DNA of 64,000 bases. It comes from Endomychus coccineus (taxonomy: Eukaryota > Arthropoda > Insecta > Coleoptera > Endomychidae). Both the position numbers and the translations under genes were made by a program. Positions 55,585 through 64,000 of the stretch are shown piece after piece. The stretch spans positions 37,428,297 to 37,492,296 of the forward strand of contig OY294068.1 of NCBI GenBank assembly GCA_958510875.1. Reading direction: 5' to 3'. How positions within the stretch are numbered: the stretch's first letter is position 1; each line of letters starts with the position of its first letter. The notes under the pieces are model-generated. The model was not told the DNA's origin and did no database searches. It saw nothing but the letters and a program-made list of their open reading frames with translations.

Positions 55585-55848
55585 TTGAATAGTAGACTTC
55601 TGCGGATAGCTAATTTTGAACATTTTTGTCTACCGAATAAATTCCGCGTCACAATAGCACGATTCGATGCCAACATTAAGGCAAACGCTGTTAGTGGCAT
55701 CTTCAGGGCAGGCTTAAAGCTTGAAGTGGAACTGTTCGAGCCTCATGCCTCATCTGGAGCTGCCACCTTCAATGGTTGGAGAAACGTCGGCATCAAGTTG
55801 TGCTATTGTGACGCAGAATCTTTCCGTAAGCCATCAATTTTCAAGTAA
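55585..55848 (+). other. 87-aa ORF, probably not a gene
   Basis: Open, but contains an inverted pair of about 31 bases (ATTCCGCGTCACAATAGCAC at 55645 and GTGCTATTGTGACGCAGAAT near 55800) and no domain. A small diverged inverted-repeat element is the more likely content. Confidence 0.35.
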
Positions 55849-56785
55849 TACCATGTAGATTGGGAAATCTGAGGGATAATACTCTATGAACAATTCAATT
55901 CTTCAAATCCGTCAATGAATAAAAAATTATGGATTTTCAATTGTAAGCATTGGCTTTGGAAGCTTCTACTCACTTTAGATAGGCTAAATTGTTCATTATT
56001 GGTCCTCCGGCTTAATGCAAATTATCTCTACCAAAAGCTAAGAAAATTCCGAGCAATCCATTTTAAATGATGAGAAAGAAGCTTGTTTCTGGTAAGTGTC
56101 TGGAAGTGAATAAATGAATCGAAAAAATTTTAATTATTGTCCTGAGAATTTCGTATGCAACGATTCGCCAAACATTGTCAAAACATTATCTGAACGGGGG
56201 CTCCCTTTTTCTAATTGAGGGAGATATCACACCTCAAGAGAACAACGTCTCAACTGTTAAATTCTCAATTATTCAAGAAACGCTATTGAAACATAATTCA
56301 TTCCATTAAATAATATTACAACATGGAGAGACATACCAAAAGCAATGAACGTATAATATGGAAATGACTTAAAAAGATACAGTTGCATTATTATTCTTCC
56401 AAAAAGCCATGTAGTGATTACAAACTTCGACAAATTCATCTATGACGTGAATTGAACTTATGTTGATGTTGACGCAGATTGATCAACCGTCTTGATGGCA
56501 GGTCACAGGAGAACTGCCTGTGCATTGTTGCCGCCAAAATTTTATGCGAAATTTTGCCCCTTGCCAGAGCTTAGGTGAGTCTAATTTACTGCATTGTTCC
56601 TCTATAAAGAACTATTTCTAGGAGTATGAAAATTTCAATTGAGGCCGTTGCTCTTCCGGAGCCGCAATCAATTATTATATTATCACATCTCAATCAGCCA
56701 TTATATACAATATTAGCTCAAACTACCAGGCGTTGTCAAGGCTTATATATTATACTAAACATACGCTGAAGCTCTTATTTTTTTG
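55849..56785. other. stretch without a recognisable gene
   Basis: No ORF with a motif and no clear repeat. Confidence 0.35.
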
Positions 56786-56789
56786 ATAA

Positions 56790-57195
56790 GAAGATAGGTT
56801 TTCGTTGATTAGTGATTACGAATTCATTAAACTTTCCAGAACATCGTATAAAGGTGTGCAATATCTCCCTATAAATATTTCCATGGTCAGCGTTCATCAG
56901 CAATCTCGTCTCTTATTCCTTCACGAGATTACAGGTAGGCGAACTAGACGAGTTTCAGCTAGACCTTTATTGTCAAACTCGAGACTTGCCGAACTTATTC
57001 TTATCATACTTAATTTTTCTATCGAACGGCGAAATTAGGGCACCTTCCGACTAATGAGATTTATCCTTATGCCTATAGCTCACAAACTCTAAGAAAATGT
57101 CCAATCTATTATTTTTTGCCAAAATTCTACCGCTGGCTCATCTGATGTTCCTCGAGCATAATAGCTTTTCTCTCCGTGTAGTCAAAATATAGAAG
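56790..57195 (+). pseudogene. CR1-like non-LTR 3' end, decayed copy
   Basis: Shares AGAACATCGTA, TTCATCAGCAATCTCGTC, GGTAGGCGAACTAGACGA, CTCGAGACTTGCCGAAC, ATGCCTATAGCTCACAAAC and GTGTAGTCAAAATATAG with the copy at 53.6 kb. The reading frame is destroyed. It is uninterrupted where the 9.9-kb copy is split, which is what exposes the insertion there. Confidence 0.75.
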
Positions 57196-57579
57196 AAAAA
57201 AAAACATCAATATAATAGGGTAGCAACAACGTCGTATGATTTTCGAATGATTCTTTAATATCCCAATGACAAATTTATCTCTTAGTGGCAATGGAGAAGA
57301 AATTGATGAGAATATACAGATAATTACATGGGTATTACGGGAGGAAATTACTTAGGGACATGTCTGGGAAGCCAAAATAGGCCAAATGAGCTCATATGTT
57401 CAAGCCCGAATTTCATTTGACAAAGATTATTTTTATTTTTTTTTTCAAAATATTTTCAAGTTAACTTTGTCAACCTTGTTGCAAATGTCAATATAAATCA
57501 AAATATTGAGTAAGCATGTTTTGTAAAAACTGACAGTTATGCTGGTTTTATGAGATTGTGAAAATTCTTTGAATATTTG

Positions 57580-57899
57580 ACCTCTTATTATCATCCAACG
57601 TAATGGGGTGCTTCCGTTTTAATCCAATGATGTAAGAATATTCCTGAATACCCGCTAACGCTGGGTTGGCCACCGAGATCACTGGATCTCACTCCTCTAG
57701 ATATTTGTCTTTGAAAATAGATGAAGTGGACATGAACAATGCGTCCCCAGATCGCATTCTCAATGGTGAACCCTTCATTGGAGTAAATTATCGTTCAATA
57801 AAACTGGCTACTAATTCAATTTATGAAGGCGTAAATAGTTGTATCGAAGTTGGCGGTGATGATTTCGGAAATTTATTGGGAATTAATGCTATTCGCTAA
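57580..57899 (+). pseudogene. decayed DDE (IS630/Tc1-superfamily) transposase 3' end, copy 1
   Basis: A CATCCAACGTAATGGGGTGC segment (damaged Q-x-D-G-A-P block) is followed by WPPRSLDLTPLDI (about 57668) and VDMNNASPDRILNGEPFIGV, then SIKLATNSIYEGVNSCIEVG to the stop at 57899. This is the last catalytic block (W-P-P-R-S-P-D-L-T-P-L-D) and tail of a transposase family common in insects. The upstream domains are missing. The tail is better preserved here than in copy 2. Confidence 0.8.
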
Positions 57900-57935
57900 T
57901 TCATTTGTTTTGTCTTGTCAGCTTTGTAAATATTC

Positions 57936-58497
57936 ACGCTATAGATAAATGTGTCCAGTTCAAAATAGAAAGAGATCTCCGCAGACAGAGAATAGTCATC
58001 ATGACGTATAGTCTAGCAGCCTCAAGGAGCTGAACTCCCACGCAATCAGCTCCAAGATAATCTGGAAATGCTTAGAAAAAATTAATGAACTAAGCAAGAA
58101 CAACGCAGTTACCCTTCTACGGATTCCATGACACACCAGAGTTGACGATAACGAAAAGCGGACGATCTAGCAGAACAGTGACCGCAATATCAGTAGTGGA
58201 ACCTGAACCCACCTGCAGAATAAGCACTATCAGAACACTGGAAGATTTTGAAAAAGAAGTAGACAACAGAGTTCACACCACAGGATATGTTTGCAAGGAC
58301 TGACGCAAGCTACGATACTTCTGCGAAACTACAACCATAAGCGATCCGATGAGTGAATCAACCTAAGAAAAAATGAAAAAACAATACTAACTGGGATGCG
58401 TTGAGGAACTGCTATAGCCACTGAGGGGACATAATAGATCTTTCAGGTCGCTGTGTGCAAATATCTGTAACACATTACAATGCAATACAATACAATC
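57936..58497 (+). mobile_element. RNase H-bearing non-LTR 3' fragment inserted in copy 1
   Basis: The frame gives SLAALKELNSHAISSKIIWK, then NELSKNNAVTLLRIP.HTRV and DDNEKADDLAEQ. This is an RNase H domain with its D-S-x-A-A-L and G-N-E-K-A-D-x-L-A blocks. A NTNWDALRNCYSH-type C-terminal motif follows, and a tail of CAATACAATACAAT ends it. Alignment with copy 2 of the duplication shows that this block is extra, so it inserted after the duplication. It is 5'-truncated, as expected for non-LTR elements. Confidence 0.75.
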
Positions 58498-60379
58498 TCT
58501 GAAACAAATGAAGATTGGACTTGGAAATTTGAGCTTATTTTGGCTTCATAGACATGTTCTTAAGATATTTTCATTTTCCCCCGAAACACCATGTATACCA
58601 TAGACATGTTGTATTCCCAGAGAAGCCAACTACACGAATCTCAAATGAGAATCAATATATTTTGTATCATAGCTTACATGAGGAATATCAGATACTAAGA
58701 TATCGCGATAATATCGACCAAAAAGATGGTTTATTACTCGTATGCACGAATCTGATATTGAAAGCACGGAATACGCACAAGAAGATCGATAAAAATATTA
58801 TTTATTCTCCAAAATGTATTTTACCTTATAGGTTATGAGTATATGCGTCGTGTTCTCGAAACAAAAATATATACGAACTACAAAAACTGTTTATATCAAT
58901 TCAATTGTATGAATTAAAATTTTAAATATTTGGAAAAAAATATTAGAACTGTAATTGGAGGATCTGACTAGCTCATGGGTGAATATCTTGAATATTTCAT
59001 ATTCCCCGGCGTAAGTCTATTATACGCGTTATGATTCCATCCGGCAATACTCGACTTACCTTATTTACTCGCGCGCTTGAATTAAACTGGTTAGAGTTTG
59101 AAAAAGTTTCTTTAATTAAATTTAGGCGGATTTTATTTACTTGTATAAATTATTGAGTTTACTGCTTGTGTACATTACTTTATCCTACTAAAGCTCTTCC
59201 TCGTAATATGTTGAGTTCCCTTTAAAGTTTATAATTCACTTCACGGCCTTAGTGCATTGTTAAACTCATTTCATATATCAATCAACTGCCTAATCCTTTA
59301 TAGGGAGAGCTGTCATTTACAACTATACCCTCATTATATATTTGAGCAGATCAGATTCATTGCTCGAATTGGTAATTTCTAAATGAGGTTAGGGTACTCT
59401 TCGGAGAAATCAAGTTCGGCTTAGTTTCTTGGACAATAATGTACAAATGACAATAATCTGTAGTTATACAGATCGGAATGGGAAAATGATGAAGAAATGG
59501 AAAGAATGATTAAATTTGTTTGTAGGTATAAACAGTAAGTTTGCAAAACGTTTTGTGATATTATAACGTATATAATGGTGAATGCGCAGGACAATTTACA
59601 CTGTTACATTGTTGCAGTTGACTATAATGCATTGTAGAAGACAATTCAGAGGTTGTCGATGATATCCTTCCAAGCATTCCATGTAATCGACATTGAGAAG
59701 ACACTCAATGTTTGTGTGCATGTGAAATATGTTCTATACTGACCAACACAGTGATTTTCGTGAAGTAGCAAATTTTCCGACGCAAATTGTGCCCAATCTG
59801 TGGCAAATTGTTTAACTACGTTTCGAAAAATCTAGAATTGTCAGTTCAATTAACTAGCATGAGTGCTCACCCTTCCAAGTATAATTGAAAAATTTTGTAG
59901 TCGAGTGAATAATTTTTGTTCTAAATTTAGCGGAAATTATTCCAATAAATGTAATAATCCGACCTGTAAGTTTGAGAATTTACTCAGAAGGAAATACTGG
60001 CTCATCTCCTTATAGGGAACGCCAACATTATTTCAAGTGATAAGTATACAAAAGAGTCAGATGACAATCAAATGTCGATTAGAGAAGGAACATTATATGA
60101 CTATATTCAAATGAGTTCCTTCAATATCCTGTGATGTGGAGATGGTTTTTTCTATTCCCAGAAGAATTTCAGGAGAGAATCGTTTCAATACGGAATATTA
60201 TATTCTCCATTGTAACTGACTAGTTTTATGAGATGGTGAAAATGCCTCACAAATTCAGTCATAATTAATATGCAGATTTGCTTATAGTTTCTGAAATGAT
60301 GGTACTGTGGCTCACTTGTGAAGGTTATTTACATTTTCGGAAAGATCATTTAAAGGAAATTTTGGACAAAGTATCTTTG

Positions 60380-60707
60380 AATATTTGACCACGTATTATT
60401 TTCCAACATGATGGGGCGCCTGCTCATTAGTCAAATAATTTAAGAATATTTCTGAATACTCCCTTCGACGACCGCTGAGTTGGCCACCAAGATCATTGGA
60501 TCTCACTCCTCTAGATTTTTGTCGTTGAGGATGAATGAAGTTGTTAGCTTATGCTACAAAAGTGGACATAAGGGATGCGTTCCTAGATCGCCTTCTTAAT
60601 GCTGAAGCCTTCAATAGAGCAAATCATCTTTCACTAAAGCTGGTTACTAATTCAATTTATAAATGCGTGAATAAGTGTATCGAAGTTGTCGAAATTTCTG
60701 GGAAGTA
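60380..60707 (+). pseudogene. decayed DDE transposase 3' end, copy 2
   Basis: IIFQHDGAPAH (about 60390, the second catalytic block) is followed by LRIFLNTPFDDR, WPPRSLDLTPLDF (about 60480, third block), then VDIRDAFLDRLLNAEAFNRA and NHLSLKLVTNSIYKCVNKCI. The frame shifts at least twice. Blocks missing or eroded in copy 1 are readable here and vice versa, confirming common origin. Confidence 0.82.
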
Positions 60708-61737
60708 ATAGTATTTGCTTATTTCTTTGTATTTATTTTGTCAGCTTTATAATAATTTTTTCTTTATTACTTAAAATACGATTAATCAACGTATCTCTGG
60801 AACAGATAAAAATTGGATTTGAACGTATGAGCTTATTTTGCTTATTTTGACTCCATAGACATGTCCTCAAAATATTTTCCTTTCCTCCCAAGACACCATG
60901 TATACCATCTAACTGTTGTATTTTCAGAGTAGCATTTCACAAGAGTCACGAATGAGAATTTGAACGAAATATAACTTTGATTGGGGGATCTGAGCAGCTA
61001 ATTTTTAGTATTTTGTATATTTCATGTTTTACGGTGTAAGTAAGTAATATGCGCTATGATTGCATCCGGTAATACTCGACTTATTTACTAACGCGCTTAA
61101 AGTAAGCTGGTTAGTAGTTTGAAAAAGTTCCTTTAATTTAATTTGAACGGATTCGCTTTACTTGTATAAATTATTAAGTTCTACTGCTTGGTGTTCATTG
61201 CATTATCCTATTAAAACTCTCCCTCGTAACATGTTGAGTTTCCTTGAAGTTTATGATTCACTTCATGGCCCTAGTGCATTGTTAAACTTGTTTCATATAT
61301 CAATCAACTGACTAATCTATCGTAGGGAAAACTATTATTTACAACTATACCCTCATTATAAATTTGAGCCAATCAGATTCATTCCTCAAATTGCTAGTTT
61401 TCAAATGGTGTTAGGGTTGTCTTCTAATTCAGTTTCTTGATTGATTGCAATAAGAAAATAATGCAGAAATGGACAGAATTATTTTTTTTTTGTGGGTATA
61501 AACAGTAAGTTTGCCAAAGGTTTTTTGATATTATAACGTATGTAATGGTGAATGCGCTGGGCAATTTATACGGTTGCATTGTCACAGTTCACTATAATGT
61601 ATTGCAGAAGACATTTCAGTGATTGCCGTTAATGTGCTTCCGAATGCTGCAAGACATTGACATTAAGAAGAGACTCAATGTTTGAGTGCATGTAAAATAC
61701 GTTCTATACTGAACATTATAGTGATTTTCGTGAAGTA

Positions 61738-62099
61738 GTGAACTTTTCGTCGCAAATTGTACCCAATCTGTCGCAAATTGTGAAACCATATTTCAAAAAA
61801 TCCAGAATTAGCAGTTCAACGCACGTAAGTGCTCATGCTGCTGAAACTCTAAGTATTATTGAACAATTTTCTGAATTTAGAGAAAATAATCCCAAAAAAT
61901 GTGTAATGCCACCTGTAAGTTTGATGATTTACTTAGAGAAAAAAATGCCTTATCTTTTCATAGGAAACGCCGATATTATGTCTGTCCTTCAAAATCTTGT
62001 GATGTGGAAAGGAGTTCTCCTATTTCTGAAGCAATCTTAGAAGAAAATCGTTTTATTACGGAAGATATTCGAAAATATTCTATTCTTCGTTTTAACTGA
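61738..62099 (+). pseudogene. coding-like block, unknown protein, two overlapping frames
   Basis: One frame (61738-62040) reads QIVPNLSQIVKPYFKKSRIS and IIEQFSEFRENNP. The +1 frame from about 61899 reads NATCKFDDLLREKNALSFHR, RRYYVCPSKSCDV and ITEDIRKYSILRFN to a stop at 62097-62099. A single frameshift near 61895 would join them. The diverged first copy of the duplication keeps recognisable versions of both halves (SDFREVANF and CKFENLLRRK), which suggests ancestral coding. The C-x-x-x-C ... H ... C-x-x-x-x-C pattern may be a zinc-binding motif. I do not recognise the protein. Confidence 0.4.
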
Positions 62100-62100
62100 T

Positions 62101-64000
62101 AGATTCACTATCAGAAAGTTCACACTGTGGACAGACTTACACTATGGATAAGAAACAATCACCCTCATCCCCTGAAGATGAATATATGAAAAAAATTATG
62201 GATAACAAGACAATGAAAGTATTGAGACGCTTCAAGAAAATATTATACGGACATTTGACGCAATCCAGGTATATTACAAAGAAGCCCATAACTCAATGCC
62301 CCGAACATGTAGAACATGCGTTGAAGCTCGAGGAAGTCACATCGAGCTCCTTGTTTTACTTCGTGATTTTTCAAACTAGTAATAATAATATGTATTAATG
62401 AATGTATTAATTTTTGACATATTTCAATAAATATAAATTTTACTACTGTTAGATAGGTGAGTGAAGAAGTCTATATCACTGCTGAGCTTTGCTTACGCCA
62501 AAAAGTCGAGAGAGGTGTAAGAATTTCTGTTAAAAATGTTGATACATTTTATTTTTCCCTGGTATGTATCATTCTTACCAATTGAATTTAACTAAGCCCC
62601 TATTTCTCTGCCACTGGTTACCTGAGAAACCACACGTCATCACGTTTCATGGCTGTACAGGCCAATATGTCGTGTATATAATTTCGCCCCAATATCTCTT
62701 TTACTTAAGAAGGTATTTGAAAAATAATGTATTTGTTAACACATTTCAACTGTATTTCCAAAATGAAGTATTTGAGGACATAAGTGTTCATGATATTTCA
62801 ATAATATTTTTCGAAGTAGAACCCGAAGCTAGATATTGACAGCGTAGTTACGTTACATCCTGTATATAGAGATATGACTGTTTGGATTTATTCAAACTCA
62901 CATTTCCTTATACTGTTCTGTATTCAATGAAGTTGGTTTTATAATCGTGTCGTCTCAAAACTTCTTCTAGGACGAGGTATTAAAATTAACTACATTGCAG
63001 ACCTTCTATTTTACTTCTCCAATATATTTAAACTCAAAATATATTAATAAAATGATGATTAAGTCACAATAGACCCCAAAAACGGTAGTAAATATCCACT
63101 TTTTAAATGTTTGGGTGAATTCAACTTGGAATTTAAGCTTTCGAAGTAAAAAATGGACTCGCTCATGGGTAACACCAATTTATTTATCATGACCGAAGTT
63201 CTGGATTGCAATATAATAAAAGTTTTATTGAACACATCATAGTTGTTCTCATCAGTTGATTATTATTTTTATTGCATATATTAGTATATATTGCAGAAAT
63301 ACAGTATGTTTCGTGCATATGTTGACCATTTATCACAGCACATTGTCAAGAGTATATACGATTTCTTCATGGCGTATCTTCCTAAACTCAGAAATGAATG
63401 ATATTAATAATGAATAAGTTTTTTGGGGAAATTAAAATATCTACATTGTTATGTGAATGAAAAATGTAATTAATTCTTGATATGACTATACTAGATTGGA
63501 ATAAAAGTGATATTTATGAATGAGTGAGTAATTGTCATACAACTACTTTTCTCATACTTCAACTTAATAGATATAATGACATTTCAAATATTATATTAAT
63601 GAATGGAGAGAGATATTATGAATATTTATCAAGAAAATTCGAATCACAAAAGCTGCCTAGTGTTTTTACGACTTGCTGGCTGCTGGACGAAACCAAACGT
63701 ACCCTATACTATGAAATGAAATGTTTTTCCGATGGTAACGCTATTGATTCTTTTTATTTTCATTATGATTGAATTTTCATAAAGAAATCATGGTAGATGC
63801 TATATTGTAGATTATATTTGTTTGACACAACTGGGATCCAATTCTCTGGGTGTCCAAAGTTTTTAAATATGATAACAGAACTCATTAGAATCCAAAAAAA
63901 ATTATCAAGCCTTTCCACGAATTAATAGACTTGCCTCAACTTTAATTAGAGAGGTCGGCTGCAAAATCGGTTGAATATATTTCAGATCAGTAAATCATGA
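62101..64000. other. end of window; short ORFs of unknown status
   Basis: Plus-strand ORFs at 62144-62398 (84 aa, charged, ending in an acidic/serine stretch), 62564-62839 (91 aa, aromatic-rich) and 63524-63772 (82 aa) show no motif I recognise. They are on one strand and evenly spaced, so a decayed gene or exons cannot be excluded, but no convincing splice-site chain was seen. Confidence 0.25.

Larger units (their letters stand above)
57530..60225 (+). repeat. tandem duplication, copy 1
   Basis: This roughly 2.7-kb segment is similar along most of its length to 60226-62100. Landmarks include GGATCTCACTCCTCTAGAT (57682 and 60508), ACACCATGTATACCAT (58585 and 60892), CAACTATACCCTCATTATA (59319 and 61340), ATTATAACGTATRTAATGG (59560 and 61531) and CGCAAATTGTGCCCAATCTG-type sequence (59780 and 61752). 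Copy 1 contains at least two extra inserts (about 57936-58497 and about 58650-58945) absent from copy 2. The unit contains the 3' part of a decayed DDE transposase followed by non-coding sequence and a short coding-like block. Confidence 0.85.
60226..62100 (+). repeat. tandem duplication, copy 2
   Basis: Shorter partner of 57530-60225, lacking its two inserts. Order of content: transposase 3' end (60300-60707), non-coding AT-rich sequence, then a coding-like block at 61738-62099 that is more intact than in copy 1 (near 59770-60215). Overall divergence looks substantial, so the duplication is old. Confidence 0.85.

Noticed and set aside
62144..63772. Three ORFs as exons of one host gene
   Set aside because: Each ends in a stop, and no consistent donor and acceptor sites joining open frames were seen; recorded only as unknown.
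1..64000. CRISPR arrays, bacterial operons, prophage or plasmid features
   Set aside because: No regularly spaced repeats with unique spacers and no prokaryotic-type genes; everything recognised is eukaryotic transposon content.

Overview
The window looks like eukaryotic, AT-rich, repeat-dense DNA from an arthropod, most likely an insect. This rests on the mix of transposable elements: hAT, pogo, Tc1, P-like, Penelope-like, Jockey/CR1-like non-LTR and a possible tyrosine-recombinase element. There are no operons, no bacterial-type coding density, and no long ORF that looks like a host gene. The species is not identifiable from what I can see; a beetle-like genome is a guess from general experience of such element mixes.

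Layout. 0-8 kb: mostly non-coding, with a 340-bp palindrome (907-1246) and a tRNA-like remnant (6680-6755). 8.7-11 kb: a hairpin element and the 3' end of a CR1-like retrotransposon split by about 630 bp. 14150-17122: a pogo-superfamily DNA transposon, complete from terminal repeat to terminal repeat, with a TA target duplication and a nearly full transposase carrying one in-frame stop and one apparent in-frame deletion. 17.3-18.2 kb: a small hAT-type MITE and a tRNA-derived segment. 20.5-21.7 kb: CR1-like and P-like fragments. 21875-23443: an internally deleted hAT element with a perfect 8-bp target duplication. 25.2-30.2 kb: a second hAT family and two non-LTR reverse transcriptase remnants. 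30308-32397: a 2.1-kb near-perfect palindrome. 33.2-35.6 kb: a tyrosine-recombinase-like remnant, a Tc1-like remnant and a minisatellite. 36.5-39.3 kb: a composite of a hammerhead-ribozyme-like motif, a 530-bp hairpin, a GC-richer unclassified island and a second copy of the hAT element. 39.3-43.3 kb: two non-LTR fragments followed by a Penelope-like reverse transcriptase and a second hammerhead-like motif. 44.7-51.9 kb: two hairpin elements and four Penelope-like endonuclease segments, three of them in tandem. 52-57.2 kb: P-like transposase and CR1-like 3' ends. 57.5-62.1 kb: a diverged tandem duplication containing a decayed DDE transposase, one copy of which was later hit by an RNase H-bearing retrotransposon.

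Nothing here works together as a pathway. The window reads as a transposon graveyard of nested, truncated elements. Its most distinctive features are (i) two hammerhead-like ribozyme motifs with the same unusual architecture, (ii) at least six long inverted-repeat (hairpin) elements in 64 kb, and (iii) the complete pogo element with clustered subterminal motifs. All coordinates of decayed elements are approximate to within tens of bases, because boundaries were read by eye from internal similarity.
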